NCBI GenBank assembly: GCA_914767715.1
Contig: OU612067.1
Location: 4,588,001 to 4,652,000, forward strand
From: Membranipora membranacea
Taxonomy: Eukaryota; Bryozoa; Gymnolaemata; Cheilostomatida; Membraniporidae
Length of the DNA stretch: 64,000 nucleotides
Direction: 5' to 3'
Positions within the stretch are counted from its first letter, which is position 1; every line of letters starts with the position of its first letter. The translations under genes and the position numbers were made by a program. The notes beneath the pieces were generated by a model, which was not told where the DNA came from, searched no databases, and saw only the letters and a program-made list of their open reading frames with translations. Of this stretch, positions 25,164 through 35,101 are shown one piece after another.

Positions 25164-25346
25164 CAGGCTAGGTGTATGTGTCATCTTGTGGGCAGGCTAG
25201 GTGTATGTGTCATCTTGTGGGCAGGCTAGGTGTATGTGTCATCTTGTGGGCAGGCTAGGTGTATGTGTCATCTTGTGGGCAGGCTAGGTGTATGTGTCAT
25301 CTTGTGGGCAGGCTAGGTGTATGTGTCATCTTGTGGGCAGGCTAGG
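25164..25346 (+). repeat. 29-bp minisatellite, six near-identical copies
   Basis: Unit CAGGCTAGGTGTATGTGTCA-TCTTGTGGG repeats six times from 25164 with a partial seventh at 25338. The copies are essentially identical, implying recent expansion. Confidence 0.95.
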
Positions 25347-25411
25347 GGTACCAGCACTACAGCTATGTTTTGCTTTTTCTTGGGTAAATACAATTTGCAT
25401 CCTGTTGGGAA

Positions 25412-25435
25412 CAATGAACTAAACCTTAGTTCATT
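25412..25435. mobile_element. 24-bp micro-palindrome (CAATGAACT family), perfect 8-bp flanking repeat
   Basis: CAATGAACTAAACCTTAGTTCATT is flanked by exact GTTGGGAA copies (25404-25411 and 25436-25443). It shares 14 leading bases (CAATGAACTAAACC) with the element at 26632. Confidence 0.8.
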
Positions 25436-25754
25436 GTTGGGAAATTGCTATTTTTAGAAATTTCGATTGCTATAGCAAAGATTATTTGCATTGCTGAGAA
25501 ACATTTGAATTTCGGAGTTGTCTTTTTAGCATCAATGAAAGGATACCTTTGTTGAATTGATTCTCCAAGAATGAGTTTGGTGAACTCACTTAAAACCAAT
25601 GTACCTGACTACTCAACCAACATTAATATTTTAACATTTCTCATCCGGCTTGACTAAACATCCATAGAAATCAACATTAATAGTGTAAGTAAAATCATAA
25701 AACAGTTGAACAACCAGACGCGACAGAACATTGTGCAATGCTTCCATGAATTGT

Positions 25755-25821
25755 ATTATATTATATTATATTATATTATATTATATTATATTATATTATA
25801 TTATATTATATTATATTATAT
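25755..25821 (+). repeat. (TATTA)n microsatellite
   Basis: About 13 uninterrupted copies of the 5-bp unit TATTA. Confidence 0.95.
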
Positions 25822-26415
25822 TTAGCTTGTTAACCAAGCTCATAATTTAGACTGCCAGTATGGCAGTATTCAGTATAGTCTGGCTAAGAAATTATTGGCA
25901 ATAGATTAATCGTTTTTACAAATCAATGTGCATATCTTTTATCATGTATCGCTGGGCAACCCAGGCTTTGACACGCTTCTTGTATATTTTAGTGCATAAT
26001 GGTTACTACAACCTAGTGCAACATCTCTGTCCATGGAATAGGATTTCCAAATCATGTTGTTTGATAGGTACACTGTCAGTTGCGGAGTCAGCGTGATAAT
26101 TGAATTCCTGTTTCATACAGGATCCAACCGGTAGAAAAGTCAAAAAATAGTGTCAGTAAGCACTATTACATCACTACAAAATGCCTATTTGTGTATACAT
26201 GGGGAAATTGATATTACTCAATCTACACTGAGGAAATTAATGTGGTAATTTTTTATCTGTTTACCAATACATTCATCATGATACACAAACTGTATCCTGT
26301 TCCCTCTAATTGTGCTCGACTTAAAATGATAATCCTGAGGCTGGGGCTGTAAAGTGGAATTACAAATATGAGGAAGTCCTTCATGAATTTCCAATAGATA
26401 TAGAATATATCTTAC

Positions 26416-26690
26416 AGTCGGTTTGGCTTAGTGGTAAGTGCATCTGCCACTTTACCAGCCGATTATGGGTTTAAACCCTGTCTTCTGTATGTACAACAAC
26501 ATCGTGCATGCAGGCAAAAGATCCCTCCTGTATGGAATAGCTCTATTCAGGAGGTTGCTGTCATCAACCACTGCAGCTCCGGCCCTGTAGCTCTATGCTT
26601 CACGCTTGGTTAAAGCTGTCAGTGGTTGAAGCAATGAACTAAACCTTTAGGTTTAGGTTTAGTTCATTGGTTGAAGAGTGGCACCTCGGC
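26416..26690 (+). mobile_element. tRNA-derived SINE, copy 1 (carries a nested micro-element)
   Basis: The 5' part resembles a tRNA with Pol III boxes (A: TGGCTTAGTGGTAAGTGCAT; B: GGGTTTAAACCC) but cannot fold as an intact tRNA. The body (TGTACAACAACATCGTGCAT, GGAGGTTGCTGTCATCAACC, TAAAGCTGTCAGTGGTTGAA) matches the inverted copy at 32105-32405 over its length. It lacks a ~56-bp segment present there after box B and has the 37-bp element at 26632 inserted near its 3' end. Confidence 0.85.
26632..26668. mobile_element. 37-bp micro-palindrome inside SINE copy 1, perfect 8-bp flanking repeat
   Basis: Runs CAATGAACTAAACC ... GGTTTAGTTCATT, flanked by exact GGTTGAAG copies (26624-26631 and 26669-26676). 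The other SINE copy has a single GGTTGAAA at this point and no insert, so it is the empty site. Confidence 0.9.
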
Positions 26691-26970
26691 GCACTCATGT
26701 CTTGTCATTGTCTCCATAGACGGATAGCCATATTATTTTTATTATCATATCTAAGGTGTTACACTTCCTGGAGGCATCAAAGCGACTTCAAAAGATAGAA
26801 AATTGTTCAAATACATAGAGCCTCTTTGTTGTTTTATCACCACCGGAAAAAATGGGAACAGAGGTGTTTTCGTAAGGCTTTACCCATACCAACTGGAATA
26901 GACGGGACAGTCTGCTACCCTCCCTTCCTGGTCTAGCCAATTATGAACTTGAGAAGACAAAGACACTTAA

Positions 26971-29900
26971 ATGTCTCATCAGGTAAATATTATGAGTTGG
27001 CTGGCAGACTGCTAAATCTAGAAGTTTATAGTGCAGATCAAATAAGTAATTTTTTGATTCACCGATGAGATGCTTTACCAAATATACTGAACTTAAGTAG
27101 TCAAATATTGTCCTAACCTATCTATTTCGGTTCAAGGTTTAATTAAGTGTTATAAGTAATCTGATCTAGCCCTTAAAAACCTATTGGTTCCGTTCAAATA
27201 CCAAAGTAGCTGGTTTAGATTATATCACTTTATTTTTGACAGGAAGCCCCACGTCCTGTGAACAGACCCGCTAGAAAAGCTGTCATACAGAAGGTGAATC
27301 CTAAACTGGTGTCCTCATATGCATATGCATATTATCCCTACTATATGTTATAGAATTTTACACCTTTAGATGAAGCCCCATAGTGTTTGGTATGAGCAGG
27401 CTGTAGGCTGCACGCTATATTTCCGTTTCCGAAACCCATAAAAAAGTAATGAGTTGTTATTCTTCCATTATGGAATGGTTTATTGTTACCTGATCGCTAC
27501 CGTGTAATCACAGAGTAAGGGTATAAGGATATATATGTAAGGATATCTGAATATATTATTTATTCATATACAAGGATATATGCAAGGATATTTGTATGAT
27601 GATATATGTAAGGATATATATTAGGATCTAGTCTTACTCTGTGATATAACAGATGATGATTGCGTAATTTCTTTATTCGTTATGTTATATCATTATTCGA
27701 TTACTGTTATGTTAGCCTCGTTTCTTAAATCCATTGGCTGCGATGTGTAATATATAATTTTCTCTGATTTATAATTTTCTCTGATCGAGATCTCACTTTG
27801 TTGTCAGATATACACAGCATATCTCTGCTGCTAATCTAGCAAGCCGCCCATACCAGCAGGTCAGATTTCAAACTTACATCTTTATACTAGAGAACGGCAT
27901 GACCTTAACTTTAATTCTATACCAGCTTGAATTGGAACCAAAACTATGACTTATATTAGAGACTAAATAACACAAACAACTAGCTGCAAATTCGAATTCT
28001 CTCTGTATTTTTATTCGGAAGGTGCCGGTATTTGTCCGATTGTAATGACACTGGTTTGTTTTTAGTGATAGGATATTTACTATACCTTCAGCTCGTAATA
28101 GATATAGATGCTCTGGTGGCCAACCAGATCAAGACACTTGGACTACAGTACATACACGATGACTTTCTAACTAAATGCCCCTCAGGTCGCTACCGCACCG
28201 TTAAATATCGGGGTACATGGGGTAGAGACAGCTTTTTAAGACATCTCATACATACACTTAATAATATACTATTCTAAAAAACTTTTTATACAACAGAGAT
28301 CTGATTTTTTCCATGTTTTTCTTTCTTGTCAGTATTAACAACGTATTTCGTGACAAATCCATCCATCCGTCCGTCCGTCCGTCCGTCCGTCCGTCCGTCC
28401 GTCCGTCCGTCCGTCCGTCCGTCCGTCCGTCCATCCAAAATACTGAATTGCATCAGATAGAATGTCTAAGGGGATGAGAAACTGGGCTTTCTGGATCTCA
28501 TCTCCATATTCTATGTAAGTGATGATTAACACAAGTTAATGGCAGGCAAGTTTCCTGTATCAGTATCATACAACAAAGAACTTCCTTTAAAAATGTAGAC
28601 TCAGGGATTTGCGAGGAACATTTCCTTACTATAATTCTGATAAAGCGATTTTTATCTAAGGGATAAGGCCAGGTGTTACCCATAGAGTTATGGGGATAAC
28701 TCTATGGTGTTACCAAGCTATTGGCTCTTTCCACAAGTTTTTTTATTTTAGGCTACCATATATACATCATTAATCTATAATCGTCATAGAAGTGTAACAA
28801 AAAATTTAGAGATATCATTCATGAAAGTAATTTCAAAGCTTCTGCAAGACATACTTGATATTGTGAAATTTTGATGAAACATCACTTTTAAGTAGGCGAT
28901 AGCATGGCGCATTCAAATTCTTCAAATCCAAAGTTAAGCCTCCCATTCTTAGAATCCTTGCAATCAACCCACTCTAATAAGATCAAGATCCTACCTGAGT
29001 GTATCCGTACAACCATTAGGTCAATAGACTGTTATCACTCGATCTAGGAGGGGGCGTTCATCTTAGTCATTTTCATCCTTTCGCAACTACAAGGACACAG
29101 CCAATTGATTGTGCTGGTTTAGATGCCTCAGGTTTTCTCTTAGATCTTTGAAATATTGAACTTCATCAGTTACTTGCCCTGAGAGATCCCTTCATCCTAA
29201 TTATATAATGGTTCTTAAAAATAGACGGGATTTTGTTAAATATGATATTTTCTTCCACAAAGTGAGATAAAAATAATATGGCAGCTCAACTTGATTAAAA
29301 TTATGTTTTATATTCGTTTCAGAGAATAGGATACTGCATTTCTTGCTCAAATCATGAAGCAAAAAAAGCTGAAATAAGTCATCTTTGTTTGGTAATTTTG
29401 CCAATTTTCATTGGTACACCTCACAAGTTAATCATATATGCAATGGAATTGAATGCAATATTGAGCTTATTATGATTAAGAAATTCGTTTTGTTGCAAAA
29501 AAAAAACCTTACAATGATGTAATTACAAAAAGTCAAATCTAACCTTCAAAAACGTGTCTTTGTTCAGTTTGTATTGTGCGTTTAGAGAATCATACGTTAC
29601 TGATTTGACTTTGATGTTTCAGGTTAGAAATGTTTTTCTACAAAACACAAGCAGCAAACCCTCCACTGATGGACTTTACATTAGCGGATCCCTCGACTCT
29701 ACTACCTATGTCTGGCACAGACCACTGTTAAGGGCTGGCTGTGGTGTCTGGTTGGACACAGTAATAAGTGGTTAGACAAGATGTCTTCTAAGCTTTTCCA
29801 GCCAATCACAATAGAATTAACAGCTGGTGGTGACAGCATATTCAGAGTATATAGCTCCAAGGTTAGTATAGGCTGCCTTGTTCCTTGTTTTGCACAGCAC

Positions 29901-32900
29901 ATGCAACATCAATCTGAAAATTTAGTTTCTTAGCAATTTAATTTCAGGGACCCCAACAATATTAGGGATCAGTTATAGAATAGAATATTTTTAAGTTGAT
30001 CTAATTGATAATAGAAGCTTGTATACTTTTGCTCCAGACTGCTGGCAAAATATATTTTGGTTCCCCTTTGGTTAAAAATTTTAGCAACTGTGATGAGTTC
30101 ATGCATGAACAGTCCTTGACTCAAGTTGCTTCCGTGAACTACCAGCTAAAATATTTTTTGTTCTCTACATAACGGCTATAAATTGAGAAATTTTGTTCAG
30201 ATGTAGATACCGTATTACGCAACTGCAAGAAAGAGTGGCATTAGTGGAACCTGATACTTTCGAACAAATGATTTTTCATGTTATTGTGTAACAATAGTGT
30301 GTAACGGAAAACAGAAAACAAGAACACAAAAGGTGTCAGCGACAAAAAATTTGACGGGGAAAATTAAATGAAATCTGTCAGTCAAACAAGGAAAATACTC
30401 ATTTATTAGCAGTAACAGGTTTCACTGTAACGGCATAATTGACTACCCCACTTCTTGCCACATTACCCCTTGTGTTTTTTTCTTGCTATATTCTATATAT
30501 GACTGTATTTGTACAGTCATTCTCTAGACAGTGAGCAAAGGCCATAGAATGGGTCAGCAGCCTGTAATTGTAATTGACCTTTTAACTTTGAAAATACAAA
30601 TTTAATTCTGTCATAAACACACTAATTTATTCCAGATTGATGAATTTAAATTCTTGATCACAAGTTTCATCTTCTGACAGTTCAGTATAACAATGTCCAG
30701 TGTCCAAAACCACTTATTTCTCCACACTGTTTCTATGAGTAGAAAGCATGACTGTTTTCTCCCGGTGGGGGCCGTCGGCCAGGGGGGGGGCAAAAGTCTG
30801 GGGGGCTCAGACTAGACTGATTAATGACTGATGCTCAAAGGTTGTCATGCGTTATACACATTATTACGCTGTATCAATAACTTTTGCTGGAGTACCTATG
30901 CACAATAGCGACAATGCAATTAACAACAGTCAGATCTATAAAGACTTTTTTGTTCCAGATATGATGAAAGCGACAAAAGTTTGATATTACCTGTCATCAC
31001 TAACAATGGTATACACTGATATCTTCTTCTAAACAACCCGGTGGCTCACTCTAGTACCGTGAGAGGTAAGCGAGGTTGCCAGAAGCCTCAATTGAAAGAC
31101 CACCAAGTCAGTCATAATGTAACTATCCACCTGTATTGCATGTCAGGGTTGAAAATTTTAAATGCCTGAAATATGACTCTAATTCATAGCGCTGACAGGC
31201 TCATCTTCAGGTCTTGTCGCAGCAAGCTTGTATTTTGATTTCGCTATTAGGGGAAGGTCTGTATTTAATTGTCTCTTTCATAAGAGCCTCAACCCGTTTA
31301 TGGCCGTTATCAGGCTCTGGTATTTTAAGTCCTAGCAGTCAACATGTTATTATATGCTTGGTCTACAAAGTCTAAGCACCTAAACTAGGTTAGGCATAAA
31401 TGTGAATCTGACATTTTTATTGGCTAGATTGAATTAGAATGCACCGGATCAGGCTTATCAGATTACAGTAAAGGGGACTTGATACCGATCCTAGATTTCA
31501 TTGATTGTTTTAATATGAACCTTGCACCTCATTCCGAGGTACATCATAGTACTGATATGAATCACCACTGGCCTGTAAAACAAAAGTCAATGTCGTTGAT
31601 TCACATAATGGGAGGGGGAGGCAACAAAGATATGAAATATAGATGCGATTAGTAATAAAAGCTCCAGCATAATTTTTCCAGGATCTTTCCACAGACCACC
31701 CACCCAGTTCTACCCACATTGAAATTCGTTTGCCAGAAATTTTAGAGTCAATAAAAGTCCATACATATAATATTACTTTAAAAATGTACGGTCAGGTGAA
31801 AAGGTCATGAAGTCCAGATGACTGACTCCTAATTAGCAACTTACATTGCCTCTTCAGCCGTCGGCCTTTGAGGCACCTGTTGGTCTGTGAGAAGAACAAG
31901 CTTGTGATAAAAATGATAATAGTATCTTTGATTATCAACCCTAAATAGTTTATGTTTCTATTTTTAGGAGATCGTCTGGGTTATAATCCCCATAAGATCT
32001 ACAGTAATAAATAATAATGTTGCTGTCTGTCTAGGTAGTCGATGACTGCACTGAGGTGCTGCTTAGGAAAAGGTTTATAGTGATGACTAGGTTTCCGAGT
32101 CGTTAGTGTCACTTTTCAACCACTGACAGCTTTAATCCAGCGTGAAGCATAGAGCTACAAGGCCGGAGCTGCAGTGGTTGATGACAGCAACCTCCTGTAT
32201 AGCGCTATACCATACAGGAGGGTTCTTTGATCTACATGCACGATGGTGTTGTACATACAGAAGACCTCCATTATTTATAGTCCTGATCTGAAGGGACTAT
32301 GTGATCAGTCAAAGTCAAACAACTTTCGGTACCGGATGGGGTTTGAACCCGTAACCGGCTGGTCAAGTAGCAGACGCGCTTACCACTCAGCCAAACTGAC
32401 TAACTCAGGTATAAAATCAAACCTGAGATGGCCAACAACAGAAGGCTGTGAAGGCCTATGAAGGCCTCGAGCCTTTCTGGCTCTGAACTAAGCTGTTGTT
32501 GTTATTGGACTCATTTACAAGTTAAATGTGCTGAACTTTGCTTCTTCCCAATGAGTTGGGTCAGGTTTGTTGGTTGGTAAGGAGGTCGCCAAGCTGGCTT
32601 AGAAAAAAAACAATTTATCTGAAACTTGTACATTGAATGATATTTGTTTATTGATGAATTTTGCATAGTGGTCTTGTTTAATGACCCCTCCATAGTATCA
32701 CCTGATAAGAATCATGCCATAACAACTGTATACAAAATTGTGTTGTTTGTTTTTGTTTGTTTGCCAACGATCTATTGATCACAAATCTGAACTTACTGAT
32801 TGTTGCCACACAAGCATAACCATATTCTACCGTGACCTCAATCATGGTATATTATTTATTACCCTTACATATGGTAAATGGTATGATCCCCTCCAAACTC

Positions 32901-33433
32901 TTTCCAACCTACCCCCTCCCCCTACGCTCTCCAACAGCTCTTCGGCCGAGAGGACAGGGGGATACAAGATAGTATCTTGAATAGGTAAAGATCAGTAGGT
33001 GGTCAAAAGGGTCGACCTATCATGGAATAATATGCCTTGATAGGTCGACCCTTTTGCTCTCTTAAACCTTAGGGTAAGCTAGTTTAAAGCTACTATGTGT
33101 CTATGGCCCTAATTGGTCAGTCCTCACAACGCTCCGGCTTTCTACTAGACTATTTGTGTGAGTGAACTTCCCTTGGCCAGGAAAAACAGACAGTCCAGTT
33201 GTATACCAATCCACAAGAGATTTTCCTTCTATATCCATTTTGTTATGTTTTACTGTACTATTGACGGGCAAAGTACCCAACCTCAGTCACCGGAAGAACA
33301 GGCTATAGGCACGGCGGGTACATCAGCTAAATTTATCGATACAACTCAAGAACTCTACGACGTGTTAGAAGTTCTTCGAGAGAACTCATATCAAGAGAGA
33401 TGTCGATCTAGAGGTGTAGCTGCCCTCAGTTAA
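26971..33433 (+). CDS. Unrecognised spliced gene, candidate exons
   Basis: Phase-compatible plus-strand pieces: 26971-26982 (MSHQ, donor GTAAAT), 27243-27293 (EAPRPVNRPARKAVIQK), 28092-28212 (IDIDALVANQIKTLGLQYIH), a middle exon ending with the donor at 29864 (KLFQPITIELTAGGDSIFRV), about 31430-31537 (IELECTGSGLSDYSKGDLIP) and about 33286-33433 (ending RSRGVAALS, stop TAA). Most joins are phase 0 with good acceptors. The start of the middle exon is ambiguous: either 29628 with a very short intron, or an acceptor near 29680, or the ATG at 29780. The sum is about 230-260 residues, mixed alpha/beta in appearance, with no motif I can name. Two exon 27.8-kb readings (YTQHISAANLASRPYQQ) may also belong. 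I do not recognise the family. Confidence 0.4.
27509..27643. mobile_element. 135-bp MITE-like element with CACAGAGTAAG inverted ends
   Basis: CACAGAGTAAG at the left and CTTACTCTGTG at the right are exact reverse complements. The interior is an AAGGATAT-type simple repeat. Flanks do not give a clear target duplication. It lies in an intron of the unrecognised gene. Confidence 0.6.
28358..28436 (+). repeat. (CCGT)n microsatellite
   Basis: About 17-18 perfect CCGT units bordered by CCAT units. The Gly-Arg-Thr-Asp reading on the minus strand is an artefact of the repeat. Confidence 0.95.
28681..28706. mobile_element. 26-bp micro-palindrome (CATAGAG family), perfect 8-bp flanking repeat
   Basis: CATAGAGTTATGGGGATAAC then TCTATG, flanked by exact GTGTTACC copies (28673-28680 and 28707-28714). 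The first 11 bases equal the left terminus of the 2.3-kb foldback at 12745. Confidence 0.85.
29716..29743. mobile_element. 28-bp micro-element (CACAG...CTGTG) at a probable exon edge
   Basis: CACAGACCACTGTTAAGGGC then TGGCTGTG, between ATGTCTGG (29708-29715) and GTGTCTGG (29744-29751), 7 of 8 matching. Insert plus duplication is 36 bp, exactly 12 codons, and one frame stays open across it into the exon that ends at 29863. Confidence 0.65.
29902..31429. other. Intronic or intergenic stretch without recognised features
   Basis: Apart from the G-rich repeat at 30762-30814, no exon, RNA or repeat could be supported. Confidence 0.35.
30762..30814 (+). mobile_element. Short G-rich repeat, copy 2
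   Basis: CCGGTGGGGGCCGTCGGCCA then a G-run, CAAAAGTCTGGGGGGCTCAG and ACTA. Nearly identical to copy 1 at 19221 across the GGGGCCGTCGGC and AGTCTGGGGGGCTCAGACTA parts. Confidence 0.7.
32105..32405 (-). mobile_element. tRNA-derived SINE, copy 2 (empty site for the micro-element)
   Basis: Read on the minus strand: box A TGGCTGAGTGGTAAGCGCGT, box B GGGTTCAAACCCC, a ~56-bp segment absent from copy 1, then the shared body ending GCTGTCAGTGGTTGAAAAGTG. It matches copy 1 at 26416 closely but has one GGTTGAAA and no 37-bp insert. Confidence 0.85.
33004..33056. repeat. 53-bp perfect-arm palindrome (CAAAAGGGTCGACCTATCA)
   Basis: Two exact 19-bp arms (33004-33022 and 33038-33056) enclose a 15-nt loop. 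No flanking direct repeat was found, so a link to the micro-element class is uncertain. Confidence 0.75.
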
Positions 33434-33606
33434 TCACATGACAACCTAACCTCATAAATGAGATGAATACCGATCAGCTGTACCCTCTTGATTAACCCTT
33501 AATCCCACAAAGATTGTAACAAACTTTGGCGTTAGCAGCTGACAGATTTCTTGCGTCATCAGCAACATGCTTACAGCTTAATTCTTACATGGCTCACATA
33601 TCAACC

Positions 33607-33649
33607 AATGAACTCACTCCGGGAGTTCATTGTATTAACAAGTTCATTG
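33607..33649. mobile_element. Micro-palindrome (CAATGAACT family) with 8-bp flanking repeat
   Basis: AATGAACTCACTCCGGGAGT-TCATTG followed by a second AGTTCATTG end; flanks TATCAACC (33599-33606) and TATCAAAC (33650-33657), 7 of 8 matching. The duplicated right end suggests a repaired or doubled copy. Confidence 0.6.
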
Positions 33650-34162
33650 TATCAAACAAAATTGACCTGACGGACATGGGTATGAATCATGGGAATTTCC
33701 AGTATCAATAGACCATGAATCAACTCTATGTCCCTATAGTTATTAATTAGGTGGGCATTCAAACAAGGATTCATTCAAAGCCTGCTAACAAATTATTGAT
33801 TAGATTACTAAGGCTTAAAAAGCATGTGTCAAATCAAGCATATTTATTTTATAATGTCTCCTGCTCATTTCAACTTGAATTCAAGATTCAAGTGCAATTT
33901 ATGTTTAACATGATGTACTAGAGGTGCAGAGAAGCGGATCCGGTGTTAAAGCTGCTGGCAGCTAACTTCCAGGATGTTTTCCGATAGCAAGATCTACAGA
34001 CACGCATTGAAGAATGATTATTTCCAGTAAACAACACGAATCATTTGACAAATAAACAGATTATTGTTTGAAAGTTCTGGTGATGATTCCTGCACATGTA
34101 GTTGTTGCCATGTATAACAGAATACACACTGAATGTATTTCTATAACCTTAGCCAAGACTCC

Positions 34163-34282
34163 TTACTGTGGTGTCACGTACATGTAGTCCATGGTCAGCT
34201 CTGGTACAAGGTAGTCATTGTGAGGGTTGAAGCGAATATGATAGTAGTCATTGTTGGTTGCAGTCGTTTGTCTGTGTAATGC
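34163..34282 (-). CDS. Possible terminal coding exon, Tyr-rich, unrecognised
   Basis: A minus-strand frame reads NNDYYHIRFNPHNDYLVPEL then TMDYMYVTPQ and a TAA stop, with candidate acceptors TACTAG or ACACAG near 34265-34282. The YLVP and YVTPQ motifs look like SH2-binding tails of signalling proteins. A GTAAGG overlapping the stop could instead be a donor. A second minus-strand Tyr-rich end (SYQYYDVPRNEVQGSY) follows TTTTACAG at 31503-31571 but overlaps a better plus-strand exon. No family recognised. Confidence 0.3.
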   Translation of the reverse strand, partial: ALHRQTTATNNDYYHIRFNPHNDYLVPELTMDYMYVTPQ

Positions 34283-34806
34283 TATCTAGTACTAGAACGA
34301 TTTTGTTTCTTGTGAGTGCGCAGGAATGCCTAAAAAACTGTGTAGCAATCTGCAGTGCCTCCATACTCAACTTTTGCAAAAGCCCTTTACCACCATGTAT
34401 GGAACAAACTTGTTCCAATCTAGTACGTGAATATGAATGACGCAATACCCATTCCCCGCAAAGCAAAGCAAAGCATTAGCCTTAGGAACAAAGATTTAAT
34501 GGAATATGCTATGCGTTAGTGCGACAATGTCAAATAATCAGCCCATAGTGACGATTGTAATTATTACTAGTTATCAGGCCATGATTCATGGAATTCCCAA
34601 TGATTCATTGCCACGTGTTAATCGAAATCATTTGACAGAACATGTGCTCCCTCATACTTTCATGGATCGGCGAACAAAGAGGTAAGGTTTCTTCACTTCG
34701 TAATTTTCAAGTTAGATCACATGCGTAATATTCTCATCCAGATAAAATGTATACCATGAGTTTTCAGCTATGTCTCATTGCCTGAACAGCTTTGTGTCAC
34801 AATCAT

Positions 34807-35027
34807 ACTGTAGCAAAAACGTTGCTCTTGTTCAACTGTTCGCCAGTGATGAATCCATTTTCTTGGTTTGGGTGATGTCCTTTTCCGAGCTTATAAACAA
34901 ATTGACAGTGATGAGAGGATACCAAAACTGTTCTCTGTAATCTAACATTTCTTATATCGATCCTGTTTTCAGACTTCTTAGACTTTGTATCAAATTCAAG
35001 ATATACAAGAGTTGATGATTGGTCATC
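34807..35027 (-). CDS. Possible coding exon, unrecognised
   Basis: After GTTTCAG on the minus strand an open frame runs DDQSSTLVYLEFDTKSKKS ... HHCQFVYKLGKGHHPNQENG to ACA|GTATGA. It has exon-like borders but no family match I can name. It could share a transcript with the exon at 34163, or be chance. Confidence 0.25.
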
Positions 35028-35101
35028 TGAAACAATGCTATGATGATGTGACACTTCCGTCTCAAATTTAACTCTTTTTCGATATAATTACAGAATAGAA
35101 A

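Noticed and set aside
25164-25346. CRISPR-like array
   Set aside because: The 29-bp units are directly adjacent with no spacers, which makes it a minisatellite in an animal genome.
26417-26490. A tRNA gene suggested by boxes A and B
   Set aside because: It cannot fold as a full tRNA and is part of a SINE with a second copy at 32105-32405.
28335-28532. Minus-strand frame with repeated Gly-Arg-Thr-Asp
   Set aside because: It is the translation of the (CCGT)n microsatellite.
29554-29775. Plus-strand 73-codon frame ending in GCGVWLDTVISG
   Set aside because: It runs through the 28-bp micro-element and a stop; the alternative frames fit neighbouring exons better, so it was not called as a gene.
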